Source: Sphagnum magellanicum
Taxonomy: Eukaryota; Streptophyta; Sphagnopsida; Sphagnales; Sphagnaceae
Reading direction: 5' to 3'
NCBI GenBank assembly: GCA_021904315.1
Contig: CM038922.1
Span: 12,561,347-12,625,346 of the forward strand
DNA length: 64,000 bases
Shown here: in pieces, positions 1 to 12,470 of the stretch
How positions within the stretch are numbered: the stretch's first letter is position 1
Layout of the letters: each line of letters begins with the position of its first letter
Notes under the pieces: model-generated
What the model saw: the letters and a program-made list of their open reading frames with translations, nothing else
Told to the model about the DNA's origin: nothing
Database searches by the model: none
Translations under genes and position numbers: made by a program

Positions 1-720
1 CATACCGTTTGCCTAACAGTCAGTGCAGCCAACATGCAAAATCACACTAATGGGAAAGATGAAACCACTCAAAGAAAGATTCTGATATAGCCTTTTGGGG
101 CACATGAGTGAACAAACCAAAGTAAGAAAGTGGCAAAACCAGGCAAAGAAAACCTGAGCTCTGTACTCCAACGATACCATTACAAACCTGAGCTGCCTAT
201 TCCAACAATACCATCTCTCTTCGGCTGATGGATGATGATTTATTTTGCACCGTATCTAAGACCATCTCCAGTGGCAGCCGTTAAATGGTCAGTATGTCAA
301 AAAAATATTATGAAGTCAGTGTCATAATGGTATCAAAATGGGGGTAATTCTTGTCAATATACGTAGGATACCCTGGGTGTCAAAGGACCTTTGGAAAGAA
401 AATGATTACCTTACGAGCTTGGTAGGCCATAGTGATTTGGCCACATATCGACCGCTATTGATTGGCCCATGTGTGATGTTTGAATGTTCCATCAGCGTAT
501 ACCTATCATCCAATGTTTATCATGTATGGATGAGGAAGGTGATACTGCCCCATGTACAGTGCATCAATGCAGATGCTGTAACAACCTTCTTAAGCAATCC
601 CAGGCCAATGCAATGAGTGGGCAGTGAATAATTATGCCCTGTTATTACTAAGGAATTCAATGTTGGTGGTTGCACCAAGAATATAGGCCTCTCTAAACTG
701 GAAACCTTAAGTATTTATGT
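1..720. other. unassigned flanking sequence
   Basis: No coding exon, RNA gene or recognisable transposon is visible. A 92-codon plus-strand ORF at 338-616 has no motif that I recognise and no supporting splice context, so I do not call it a gene. Confidence 0.5.
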
Positions 721-850
721 ATTTTTTTCCAATTTTGTGATGTAGCCAAACTGGCAATCTTCAAGAAGAAAATTTAGCCAAATTTGGCTATAGAACAGAT
801 ATGAAAGTCAAAATTTAAGAATCCTTTTATATTTTGACTACTTTGCTGCA
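721..850 (+). repeat. solo arm of dispersed inverted-arm repeat family
   Basis: This stretch shares a diagnostic string with the arms of the element at 21.39-22.56 kb: an 'AATTTTGTGATGTAGCC' block, then 'TTAGCCAAATTTGGCTA', then an A/T-rich block resembling 'TATATTTTGacna'. The orientation matches the right-hand arm of that element. No matching opposite arm is obvious nearby, so it is either a solo arm or one end of a decayed copy. Confidence 0.55.
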
Positions 851-1290
851 CCTGCTGTAAACAGTTATTAAGGGAAGTTTTTGAAATCTGGTGAATGAAT
901 GTCTTTTTTAAGAACAAAAATCCTTTTTTTTTGTTGAAATCATATTTTTCCTGTTAATGAAAGTGGAAATTAGCCCCAGAAGAAAATACTCATCACATTT
1001 TTGTTAAAGCAAATATAATTCAGCTTAAGGTGTTGGGAAAGACAATTTTTTCTTTCTGGGTGCTATTTTCTCCTAGTCTAAAATGTGGTGGCCACTGCCA
1101 TCCATTTTGTCAGGAAAGTTTCGGCTTTCATTCTCCCCATTTCTCAAAAGAATAAATCAGGAAAACAAAAAGCAAACAAAAAAAAGGCTGTGAATGCGAA
1201 AAGGGTTATTCTGGATTGGGGTTTCCCAGCCAGGGTCAACCAGCACCACCTACACTGGTACCTTCATCTAGACCTCAAGACCCAGATTTA

Positions 1291-1592
1291 GGGCCACTTT
1301 AGACGAGGGTCCAAGAACGTTCAGGGTCCAACGAAACATAAATTGGACCCAAGAGCTTTAGATGAGGGTCTGAGAACAAAAAGTGATAAATTGAGGCTAA
1401 ACCTACATGGCACCTGTTTTGAAGGGAAAATCAATGGGTTGGGACCAAAAAGCAGAGCTCTGAAGGGAGCTCATGATTTGAAGAACCAAGATGCAAGCTA
1501 TAGTCCAAGGCAGGATCCAACTCAAGGATTCAATTTTGCTTCAAAATTGGTTCCTATGAATCTGGACTTTGGGCCCTCATCTACAGTGGGCC
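1291..1592. repeat. short inverted repeat pair (foldback remnant)
   Basis: Bases 1291-1314 (GGGCCACTTTAGACGAGGGT and following) match the reverse complement of about 1567-1592 with a few mismatches. A third related direct copy, with the TTTAGATGAGGGTCTGAGAAC pattern, lies near 1350. The enclosed 300 bp includes a 97-codon plus-strand ORF (1343-1636) with no recognisable domain. It is most likely a small non-autonomous foldback element or MITE remnant. Confidence 0.4.
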
Positions 1593-2200
1593 TTACTAGT
1601 TTCACCAATGGCAAACATTATAAGGCACACTTATAATGTTTAGAAGCAACCAAAAAAAATTGGGTTTTTTTTTCCCCAATGGTACCCGTGTAAGTGCCAG
1701 TTCAGGCCTCAAGGCGTGTTTTCCCAAATGAGTGACTCAACAATTCCAAAATCAGAAAATAATGCTACTTCTTCAATTGGCTTGTGGGCCCAGAAATTAG
1801 GAAAAATGACCTAGGTTAGGTGCCAATATTGACCAAACAAGCTGCGATGTCAGGGGCGGGGAGACGTGGGGTCTGGTGATATTCTTGCATATCATGATTA
1901 GGTATAGGATTTCTGGCCATCCATTTTTCAAAACTATACTAGTCTCAACGGGCAACCACTATGTCCGAGATCGATGCATTGTTGTTTGATCCTCTTGTTT
2001 GATCCTCTTGGCAAACAAGAAATCCTGATAAACACAGGAATGTTGGATTTTGTATTGTGAGGCTAGGTCCAGACAGTTATTGTGCACGACATGAAGAATG
2101 GGTTCATTGGGGTTAATCAAATCATCCACACCATCGAAATTGCCTTTGGAAGTGATGAAATGAGAGACCACCTTATTGTGAAAATATTACTTGAACAAAG

Positions 2201-2447
2201 AACCTGTTGTGTTTTTAGTGAAAATTGTGTTTCGGGCAAAACCACAAAGAACCTGTTGTTTTCTTAATGAAAATTGTGTTTTGGGCAAAACCACAAAGAA
2301 CCTGTTTTTTTTTAAAAAGAAAATTGTGTTTCAGGCAAAACCACAAAGAACCTGTTGTTTTTTTAATGAAAATTGTGTTTTGGGCAAAACCACAAAGAAC
2401 CTGTTGTTTTTTCAATGAAAAGTGTGTTTTGGGCAAAACCACAGAAG
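2201..2447. repeat. tandem array, five copies of a 49-50 bp unit
   Basis: Units start at about 2201, 2250, 2299, 2349 and 2398. Each runs from AACCTGTTGTTTT through an AATGAAAATTGTGTTTTGGGC block to AAAACCACAAAG. Copies differ by few substitutions, which suggests a recent expansion. The period is not a multiple of three, so the overlapping ORFs on both strands are by-products of the repeat. The last unit is partial and runs into unique sequence after about 2447. Confidence 0.9.
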
Positions 2448-3529
2448 TGCATTATTTTTCCCCCACTTCCTAATAATTTTGGTTGGTACACAATATTATT
2501 TTTTCAAACATTAGTTCACCAAAAGGTGTCTTTCAAAATAATTTATGCTCAAAAGGACTATTTTTAAAAAGTCTTTCCTTTGCATGAAAATATTGCATGA
2601 ACCAGAAGAAGGGTTGCATGGATTTTTCCCACCATTCAGATTTAGCCAAATAAATAAATGTTACAGCACAAGAAGTGCGCATTATTATCCGTGACTCTAG
2701 GTGTGCAGATTTGTTCTGTACAAAAAAACTGCTGGACCATTTGCTGAGCAGTCCAACAATTACATTCCATAATTGCCAAATTGTGATCCACCAATTATGC
2801 ACTTTTGTCCTCAGCACACCACCCAACAAAATTTGTGGACTGCAAATTAGGTGCAACAGACCCAAATAATTTTATCATATTTTTAGCAACCAAAAAAAAA
2901 AGAAAAAAAAAGGTGAACTTTAGGCCACGATGCAAGCACAAAACTGTAGCAGATGTTCAACATTAAGATTGCCAAATACTGACACCATTGATAATTACTG
3001 CAGTTTATTCCATCTGGACTATGGAGTAACTTACAATTTCACAAAGGAATGAAGAGCTGAAAATTGGGATTAGGAAAAATTCTGATTTCAATTAGCAAAA
3101 ACCAAAGAGTACAAAATTCTCTGTATAAATGTACCATACATGAAGTTCCAATTCATATCCTAACTCTGCTTAAATCATGTATGGTACATTACATACATGT
3201 ACATTTGTAAATACTAATGTGTATAATATTGCCACAAATATAACCCTCCAAATGAAACAGCTAACATGATTTTGATATTTAATAGTTGCATTAGTATTCA
3301 AAGAGCATGGGTTTGCTTTATGACTAGTTATTGTCTTACTACTGAGTGAACATTCTCTTTGTGTGATCAAAACTGACCAAAAAGGGTTTCCCAATTCTCT
3401 CCACTTTGTTCAAACTCCTTCACAACCCCCACTCCCATATGGAGAACAAATTATTATTTCAAGACCATTGAACAAATGTTTTTTTTTTCTTTTTCTATTT
3501 TGCAGTTTTGTGTGGTAAGTGGTCCAATG
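2448..3529. other. unassigned AT-rich sequence
   Basis: No supported gene. A 110-codon minus-strand ORF (2533-2865) lacks recognisable motifs. Short A-runs occur near 2890-2910. Confidence 0.45.
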
Positions 3530-3745
3530 ATTATCCACAATAGGAAATTAGCCATATTTTATGAATCCTGCCATATTTTGGCGACCACATGCTGGAACCT
3601 GTTGTCTAAATTTGATGATTTCAAAACAAGTTCCCTCAAAATCTGGTACCTTTGGGCCATTTTTTTCCCCCAAAAAATCCTTTGTATGAGTAATCATAAT
3701 GACTTCTTTTTTGGGTTGCCATGATGCAAAATTTTGCCCCCAAAA
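3530..3745 (+). repeat. degenerate arm of the dispersed inverted-arm repeat family
   Basis: It contains AATTAGCCATATTTT, then TTTTGGCGACCACATGCTGG and AACCTGTTGTCTAAATTTG. The same blocks occur in the same order in the right arm of the foldback element at 22.3-22.5 kb. It is more diverged than the other copies. Confidence 0.45.
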
Positions 3746-3889
3746 AAAATGCTGCACGATTGAGCTGATACAGATCACTTTCCATGAAACACAAAGAAAT
3801 TCACACCCACATGTTTAAGATGATAACACATTTTTTAGACAAGCGACATGTTGAAGTCTTGTGATCCATTGACCAAAAACTTGTGATTC

Positions 3890-3892
<3 letters not shown>

Positions 3893-3920
<28 letters not shown>
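3893..3920. repeat. (AC)14 microsatellite
   Basis: Uninterrupted AC dinucleotide run directly visible in the sequence. Confidence 0.98.
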
Positions 3921-4236
3921 GGTACGGACTTGTTTGCAGGGTGGGGGAGATCCTGAAATGAGTAGAATTGGACGTAGGTACTTAATGACTCTCCCTGGAT
4001 GCATGCTCTGTCAATTGTTCACTAAACATTACTTACAAAATCTTGCTTGTTGCACGCGTTGTTGCTTACACATTTGGCCTCTTTGAAGTGTGCAGCAGCG
4101 AGAATGTATTTTGATGGAAAGTTGCGCAGATCCATTGGCGCAATTTGTGACCTGCCACCAAAAAGAGACTAACTGACTGACTCACAACAATATATTCTTT
4201 TTGTAAGCCAAGTCAGTCAGGTTCTAAATTCACCTC

Positions 4237-4438
4237 CAGTGTTGGGCAGACCGTCTGCCATTCATTGCCTTCTAAGAGGGGTGGAAACAATTAGGGTTCT
4301 TCTCCATCTGGGTCTTGACCAATTTTCAGTCCTCGCAGGTTGGCTATGGATAGCCTACTCTTGGATGCTTGTTGATGACCAGCCATTTTCTCAATAATCA
4401 GCCAACTGTAGTGCAAAGTCCAAACCAGTGTTGGGCAG
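4237..4438. repeat. two hAT-TIR-like motifs
   Basis: CAGTGTTGGGCAG occurs at 4237-4249 and again at 4426-4438 in the same orientation. A CAGTGTTGGGC-type start is common at hAT element termini (family knowledge). No inverted partner or target-site duplication was found by eye, so these may be ends of separately decayed non-autonomous elements. Confidence 0.35.
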
Positions 4439-4600
4439 GTACAAGGTTGTAACCCTGTTCGTATAGACTTCTGGTGCATATAGACTGCAATTGGTCCTGT
4501 TGAACCAAAGAACCAACCAGTTGGGTATGACCTGAGACAATACCAAGCTTGTAACAGTACCTGCCTGGTAGGGACTTGAGGTAATATCAGTTTCATACCA

Positions 4601-4676
4601 GGGCTATATTGGTCTCAATACCAAGTATATGATGTGAAGGGCTATATCGGTCTCAATACCAAGTATATGATGTGAA
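4601..4676. repeat. 38-bp tandem duplication
   Basis: A 38-bp unit starting GGGCTATAT(T/C)GGTCTCAATA is present twice head-to-tail (4601 and 4639) with one difference seen. It lies inside a stretch full of short 'TACAAG/ATACCAAG' variants, which suggests repeated local slippage. Confidence 0.9.
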
Positions 4677-4679
4677 CCC

Positions 4680-7160
4680 ATATCAAAGTCACTTAGTCAC
4701 GACTGGTTTGACAGTTTGACCATGATACCAATGTGCCCGTTCACACAAGTTGTACCCTGTGTCCACATTGCTTTCTTTTCAGAACGATTTTGGTTTGGTA
4801 TTACCTGTCCATTATCAAGTCATCGTAAGGGAATGTACACTTTGGATGGGTTTCTCCGTCTTTCCATACAGGTATTTTGGGTGGTTGCAGGTTGACGTTT
4901 TTTCATTGATGTGTTAACATGGCATGGTCAATCAAGGACTTTTGAAAGCTCTCCTCTAACAAATTTGTGTTCATTTTGTACACAAAAATGTGTCAATGAG
5001 CCTACAAAGCGTTCAGGTTATGTGCAGCTTGAGACAAGCCATTGTGACTGGGAGGCCTCTTTAGGCTTGGTGCTTTTTCAGATTTCTCACCTATCTCCTT
5101 GTTTGATTTGCTTCGTGCAACAAGTGAGACATGTGAGAGGTGTAAGACCCATTTTATTCTCTTGCCCCTCTTCAGGACGCTCATTGCTCTCTTTCGCAGC
5201 AAGTTGCTTCTAGTCTTGTAGGTTTTTGAAAAATAAATTGACACAACATATAACCCAAAAAGAAAAAAACTTTAATTTTGAAACCAAAATCTGCACATGT
5301 TTTATAAACACTAAAACTTGAATAGATGGAAAAACATTTTCTCACTATTACCAAGTTCACACCAACCTTTTTTTTTGTCAAAACTTATGCATTGTTGTGA
5401 AGTTGCTGAAATTTTTTGTTACAAATTCAATGAAAATTTCAAAGAAATCTCCAAAATTCAAAATTAACTTCAAAAAAGTCTTTTAAAATCAATAGATTTC
5501 TATACATGGTTCAAGTAGGTAGCCAAAAAATATTAATCTTTTTTCTTTTTATATTTTTTATTAGCCAAATTTGGTTATATTGGCTTATAGGTGATGGCCA
5601 CTTTAGATACATTACAAAATTGAAATAAAAACATTTCACACTTTCAAAATTCAATGTCATGTTTCCAAGTAACATTTATTATGTGTTGTTCCACACTACC
5701 AATGATGATCATTGTTACATTATTGTAAATGTAATTCTCAAGGAGATGTTGTCCAACACCTACATTAGTATCATGGTAAAAACTATGGCATCTTTTTTTT
5801 TAAATTGAAATATTCTAAATTTGTTCCATACATTCAAAGGCACAAAAGTTTAGACATGGAGGCAATGTTCACATAGAGGGGGAAAAAGATCCTACAAAAT
5901 ATTTTTAATAAATCAACAATAAATTAATGTGAAAAAAATTTGGGAATTTTTTCTTAAGGTGACTCCCTTCCAAAGGAAACCCATTTTTTGCACCTACATG
6001 ATTTGTTGTGCAATACAAATCCATAAAGAGTAGTTTCATGTTGTGTTTTGTTATATAGTGTGATTTGGGAATAAAATTTACAAACAAATACATATTCATT
6101 GACATTAATTACAACCATTATGTGCCATTTTATATTAGATTTGTACAAGAAATGATATCAATCAAATTGGGATTAAAATAGAATATGAAGATAATGGTCC
6201 AACAAGTTTTTACAAAATTAAATCAATTGTAAATACATAATTATATGATAAACTTGTTGTATGCAATCCTTTTTTTTTCATCAAGATCAAGGTGATAGGT
6301 TGGAAATGAAACTTTGTTCACAACCATTACTAAAGTCTTACCTTGATTATATGTGTGACTACCTTCCCCACATTCATGCCCATCCAACTTTTTTCATTAT
6401 GCACACAAAAATTAAATTTCAAGTATTATATTAAAAGATTATGAACACATTGCCATAACATTTAGAAAGTTGAAAGTTATTAGAGTATTTTTCATCTTTA
6501 GAATCCAAAATAAACAAAAGGAATGTAACCCATGTTGTGGGAAAGTTGTCATGCAAATTTAATAACATTATTACACCATTATTATTAAGGTTATGTTTTA
6601 TCACAATTTATTGTTTTCCATGTCCCATTTTCAACTCTTCCAATTTCCCATGAATTATTCCTTTTCATTCATTTTTTCTTGTTCAAAAGGTGGCATATAT
6701 GTATCACACGAGTTCATACTTATATAAGTATATATGTTGCAAAAATGAAAACATTGAAAATTGTATATAAATTGCAAAATGATATATTTTATGAAGGATT
6801 TTTGTTTAATTTCATAAATTTTCATTTTTTTAGAAAAATGTTAATGCACACATGTAAAATATATTTGATAATGGATGGTCTATAATGTTGCAATGATGTC
6901 ATTTTCATAAACGTGTTTGATTTTTTGTCCTTGGCATTATATAACTTTTTGATGTATATTAATGTTTGCAATTGATAAACATGAGAAAAATATAATTTAT
7001 AATTGTGAAAACATTTAAAGTAAAAGACCCAAGAAAATGATTTTACTGTTTTTGGTTCTTTAACCATTCCTTGAAGTGGTTCCTAATAGTATCACCCAAG
7101 GATGCTTTCATCCAATTACAATGATTTTTGCACTGATGTAAGCAATTCTTTCTATGTAAT
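4680..7160. other. unassigned AT-rich sequence with one repeat-family arm
   Basis: No gene is supported. At about 5565-5640 there is a TTAGCCAAATTTGGTTATATTG block followed by a 'GATGGCCACTTTAGATACATTACAAAATTG' like block. This matches the left-arm orientation of the dispersed foldback family. The remainder is AT-rich and shows frequent stops in all frames. Confidence 0.45.
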
Positions 7161-7760
7161 TTGAGTGATCAAATATGCAATTGTAATACTTTCCAAGGAT
7201 CACATATTACTACGAAAAAAATCATAGATTATAAAAGAAAGATTGAGAGGATTTTTGACATGAAAAATTTGCGAAGAATGAGGAAGTGTGTAAGGGTTGA
7301 AATATCCCATCCTCCTACACATGAAATCTTTCTCATAAGGGAGGATGTCAACATTTGAACTATTTGTAAAAATTGGTTCAAGACCCATTTCTTCGAAGAA
7401 CAACTATAACCCAATAATGACATTGTCAACCATTGTCCACTTGAATACAGGTCATTAGTAGATGGAGGTATGAAAATAGTTTGGATAAAAAAATCGCTAC
7501 ATGAACTCCAAATTTTTGCAAAAGGGCTTATTTTCTTGTTAGGTGGCAATCATGGAAACATTCATTTAATGAAGAACCTTGCTTATCATCCAAGGACCAA
7601 GCACATCATAATAGAACACAATTTCATAAGAAAAAAGTTGAAAATTTTAATTGAAGTAACATACATTAAAAATAAATATCAATAATTGAATGTTCTAACA
7701 AAGCTCTTCAAGGGGCAACTTTGAAAAAAACAGAAAGAACATGTGAGCAAACAAGTCTTT
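7161..7760 (+). pseudogene. Ty1/copia retrotransposon remnant (end of RT through RNase H region)
   Basis: One frame reads through a few stops (7356, around 7405, 7683). The first part (7161-7358) contains a YKRKIERIFDMKN motif resembling the copia 'Y..K...RF.M' segment that follows the reverse transcriptase. The second (7470 onwards) contains HLMKNLAYHPRTKHIIIEHN followed by FIRKKL, which matches the copia RNase H 'IHLAKNP..H.RTKHI....HF.RE' signature. It ends with a degraded version of the 'ADILTK.L' tail (LNVLTKLFKGQL). The usual acidic RNase H residues and the upstream RT/integrase are not intact here. It is a dead fragment. Confidence 0.75.
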
Positions 7761-10612
7761 GGAAATAAAAAAAACAATTCACTTGATCTAGCACGGTAAG
7801 GTGCATTGTTTCACTATAATATTCATGTTTTAGTTCATCAACTTTTGAACAATTCATCTTACAACATTGTTTTTATTTTTTTATTTCTCATTTATCTAGG
7901 CCTAAAAAACACAATGGATCATATATATATACATATATGCACTTGTGCAAGAGGAAATAGAAGTTTGTAGTACATGGGGTATGTATTAGATGTTTTTCTC
8001 CTTTCAAAAACAATTATTTGCATGAAGATAAAGAACCTGGGTTTTTTTAATCTTTTGATGAAATTGTGGATTTTCTAAATAATTGACAATTAAGGAAGAA
8101 GTGTCCTCTAGATCATCAAATGGAATTGTGGACTTTTAGAAATAAAAACTCAAACCTAAAAGCATAAGTGAAACACAACTTGAAAGAACATCATATAGGC
8201 TCAATGTTTACTTTTCTTTTAAATCAAAATTTTAATATTCAAGTTGTAAACATTATGTTATCAAAAAAACATTGGAGGTCACAAATCACACAAGTCATAA
8301 TTGAATTTTAATATTTATATTATTCCAACTCAAATAAGAAATGTCAATCACTTGCAAACTAAATTGAAAATTATGGATGGAGTTTTCTTATGAAATCTCA
8401 CACTAAGAAATATCTCACCATTCTATGCATGGTCCAACTATTCTTTGTTCCAAATAGGATTCCATCTTTGTTGAACACCGCCATTACCAAAAACATCATT
8501 GTTTGGTTGTCATTGTTTTTGTTTATGGATTCTTACCATGTTAGTTGTTCTCCTTTTCTTCTTGCCTTGTTTATTGACATGTTATTTATGATAAATCTAA
8601 GTGAAACAAACAATGAACTACAACAAAAGTTTCAAAACACCAATCTTTGTTTATCCATGTTAAATACCATAATGTTAATGTAATAAAAACCCATTGTAAA
8701 ATAATCACATTTATATTGATGAAAACTCCAAATATGAAAAAAGCCATGTTAGTTGACACTATCTTTGACAAACCATTATTAGAAAAAAGAAAACATGGGA
8801 GGAAACCAAAAGACACCAAAACAAAATCAAAAGGTTTGTTGGAAAATTCTTTGGCAACCTCAAGCTTAATCACTACATCCTTGATGAAAAAGACAAGCTT
8901 GAGATGAAATGATAGGGTAAAATGAGATGTGCATTTCCATGTCCATGCAAGTGAACATAGGAAAGGAGTGAGGAAGCTAAGCTTGGAAGAGGTAATTAAT
9001 TTTTGAACTTTTGTAGGATGAAACAAGGGGACCCTATTATTGTCTCCCCTAAACCAAACTTATTGATTGTCACTAAAATTATGTTTTGGAATTTAAAAGG
9101 GGGGGGGTTTGTTAAACTCTTCAAACCATTGACCTATTAAGGGAATTCAAAATGTTATATTAGTGGAATTTCTTAAAGTATTTTTAAATTTTTTGAATAG
9201 CTTGCATGACATTCCCCCACTTTTAACAAAAATTTAAGAAAAATGACTCATTGCCCAATGTTTATATTTTGTAAAGTAAGGTTATAATGTATTCACACCC
9301 AAAGAAAAACATAAGTTGTGTGTAACACCATTTAGTGCCCATGCCTGTGATTGCACATCCTAACCACACACAAAGTCATATACACGTTATTATTATTTTT
9401 TGTTTACAATACATGATTTTTATTTTGAAATTTTGTTCCAAGACTTGAACTCCTTATTTTTAGGGTGTGGTAGGGCTATATATATATATTGGACCAGCAT
9501 AGGTGGCAAATCTTTTGGTGACATAATAACACACATGGTGACCTTTGTTGAATGCATTGGAAAATTCCAACAAGGTGGTGAATTTGAAGTATTCTATTGG
9601 GATATCAATTTTTTTCACATGTTACAACCAATTTTGGTGGATACCTAAGTTACTTACAATGAAAGCATATCATTTAATTGACTATTTTGAATTTCTTTGG
9701 GTCAATTGAATGGCTACTTGGGGTTTCCCTATGTCAATTAAATGGATATTCAAAGCTTTCACTTGTCATTCAAATAATTATTTTTGGCACAAAAGAACCT
9801 TGCAATTTACAAGTGACAAGTTACAACAAAAATTGCAACCTTTTCAAGTCCATTCATGATTGGGGTATTAAAAAGGAGTGTTTAGGCTTTTAAGGATTGT
9901 AAAAGACAACTTTGGATTTTACTTATTTTTATCTTACATTATTATTGTTGTAATGGATTGATGTATGCCAATAGATAAAATGATGTCTTGTTAAATTAAT
10001 AATTTAAAAAATAATAATTTGGATACTATTTAAATGTCCATTTGAGTCCACTATATCAAATGTCTAAATTGTACTTTTAAAAAAAGGAATCAAAAGGAAT
10101 GTATAAAATCATGAAATTGATTTCAAATTTTGTGTACAATAAAAACATGCCCCCTTCTATGAAAGTACATGTTCATTAAATGAACTTGATGAAAAACCAA
10201 ATCATACAAAAATGTCAAAGTCTTAAAATTTTGAAGGAAAGGGATGCAAAGCAAAGGACTCATTTCTTTAACCATTTGACCCAAAAAAAATGTTCAATGG
10301 GTTCAAAATGTCTAACTTTAAATGCAAGTCACATTTGCAGGAAATAATCTTGCCAAAAAAATGTTGGATTGTCAATTGAAACTCATTTTGGGATTTTTTG
10401 AATTTTTTTGCAATTATAGCTATAAACCAAAATGTTCATACACAATTATATATGAATGTGAAAACTCACCATTGTCACATGAATTATCATAAATTGGACT
10501 AATCAATTTTTCTCATTTAAATTTTCTTCAAGTGAATGTTATTTGTAAAAAATAGCCCCATAAGAGTCTTGAAATCCTTTTTCCTTTGTCTAATACCCCA
10601 ATTGTGAATAGA
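7761..10612. other. unassigned AT-rich sequence, probably decayed transposon
   Basis: No gene is supported. The longest ORF (146 codons, minus, 8586-9026) is Phe/Leu-rich without a motif. Around 9690-9760 the phrase TCAATTGAATGG/TCAATTAAATGG recurs, which would be compatible with an old LTR downstream of the copia remnant, but no LTR pair was delimited. Confidence 0.4.
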
Positions 10613-10645
10613 CCCCCCCCCCCCCCCCCCCCCCCCCCCACCCCC
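10613..10645. repeat. poly-C tract (C27, A, C5)
   Basis: Twenty-seven consecutive C residues (10613-10639) are followed by A and five more C. The complementary strand is a long G-run able to form G-quadruplexes. Such a homopolymer is also a place where assembly length may be wrong. Confidence 0.95.
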
Positions 10646-10674
10646 AAATTTTTGGATTCCTAACCCCATTTAAT

Positions 10675-10800
10675 TGGTCACTACAAATCTACAAGGCTCA
10701 TGCACAATGTCAATGCAACACCCATGGGAATTAAACCATAGCCTTTTCCTTTTGCAATGGGTGTGTGCTTACATCCACAACCCATGCAACCCACCCAAAC
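10675..10800 (-). mobile_element. tRNA-derived SINE-like fragment (candidate)
   Basis: On the minus strand an A-box-like TGGATGTAAGCAC is followed about 40 bases later by TATGGTTTAATTCCCATGG. The latter resembles a pol III B box (GGTTCRANTCC) embedded in a short T-arm-like stem (ATGG/CCAT). No poly-A tail or target duplication was delimited. Confidence 0.33.
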
Positions 10801-11576
10801 ACATTAACATGTACCAAAAAACATAACAAAAGAAATTGTAACCAACCACCCGTTCACCCCAATAGACATGTTTCAAATTTGTTCCTTTGTAAAAATATAA
10901 ATGTTGAACCTCTAAGGTTGAAGAATTTGAACAAAATCCAAATTGTAATAGCAAACTTAAGCACACAAAAACCATCAAGCATCTTGTAAAAGTTAAACAC
11001 AAACCTTTATATGTTATAACCATATCATTTCTTGGCCTTTTTCCAAACAAAAATGGCATCATTGTAAAGGAAGTGTTATGATATGAATTTTTTTTAACAA
11101 ACACGTGCATTACTAAATCTAAGTGGTTAGTAAGCTTATTACATAACTTATTTTTCATGAAGGATAATGGAAAAAACAACTTTCATCTTCCACACTTTTA
11201 ATCATTTGAACAACAAAATGTTTTGCTGCTTTGATATACTCTAGAATTCGGGATTGTCACAAACTTCATAAGCCACAATTTGGTACTAGTAGAGATGTGA
11301 AATTGTTTTATATTGGTCTGTATTGTTTAGTTTTGTGCATCTAAAACATATATGAAACACATATAAGTAAAATGTCATATCCTTATGCCTAGCCCAGATG
11401 TGTTACCTTGAGCAATCAAAAAGTAAGTGATTAGTGTTTGTGGTTGGATCCATAATCGACTCCATCATGATGCCATTGTGATTAACCTCTATTCAAGAAT
11501 TGAATTTGTGAAACATAGGACTTGAAAACCATGGTTGGGTTAGAATACATAATATAAACATTGCTTTGGCATTTTT

Positions 11577-12470
11577 TTATCGTAGCAATGAAATCACACA
11601 CAAAGATGTCTTGCATCTATCAAATTTGATAAGGTTATCCACTACTTCCAACAATGAAAACACGCATGACAAACCTAGCAAAACTTCCACATCCACTAAA
11701 TGTTTCAAGTTAAAAACAATCTTAACCTTTATTGGTGTATCAAACCTTGTCTTCAACATCAATGTGTGATACTCCTCCATCATTTGTTTTGTTGGAACTA
11801 GCATATTGATCCACCTAGTGCACACATTCTTCAAAATTTTGTTCTCTTTTGTCCCAATCAATTCTACAAGTTTTTGAAATTTGAATTAACATTTAGGGCT
11901 ATGGGCAAAATATGCATTTAGTTGTCAAAGGAAACATTCTTGCCTTGAATAAAGGACAATTGTGGCTCAAAGTTTGCACTACCAAATTTATGCAATTTGC
12001 CATACAATGCACCTTCATCATGTGGGGTGCAACATACCTCTCTTAAATATTTACATTATCACATTAATGCAAATGCCTTAAACACAACCACCCCATTAGC
12101 TTCAAATGAAACAATATTTTTGGCCACATTTCCTTGGTCAATGCATCCCATGTGATTAGGGCCTCATGTTGTTTGCACTTGCACCATTAACCAAACGTTC
12201 CAAAGACAAGAAGATAAGTACCTTCCTTTAGTTTTAAACAACATAAAAATGCATACTAGCTCAAGATTGGTTGTTCAAGTTTGTGATTTCATCACAACTC
12301 AAAATAACATTGCTTGAACAAAAACTTCAAACCTTCAAAGTTAGTCATTGGTTTTAGTTATCAAAATAGTGGTGAATTGGACAAGCTTTTGGCTATCATC
12401 ATAGTCGTCCTTTTTCATTAGACGATGCAAAACATTTTCCTTCGCCATACTTGCATAGGTAGCCTTGTTT
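11577..12470 (-). pseudogene. hAT-like transposase remnant (N-terminal/central part)
   Basis: Reading the minus strand from about 12,470 downward gives interrupted coding-like segments: MAKENVLHRLMKKDDYDDS..KLVQF, then YVAPHMMKVHCMANC.NLVVQTLS, then NKILKNVCTRWINML followed by LVDVEVLLGLSCV...LLEVV..LIKF. The 'VHCMAHR.NL..Q.LS' and 'TRW..ML' motifs are typical of a plant hAT/zinc-finger-BED-related transposase group. Several stops and frameshifts break it. The last open piece is 94 codons (11,577-11,861). The other half of a related protein is at 43.1-44.9 kb. Confidence 0.65.

Noticed and set aside
8586-9026. 146-codon minus-strand ORF
   Set aside because: Phe/Leu-rich from AT-rich DNA, no recognisable domain, no splice or transcript-like context.
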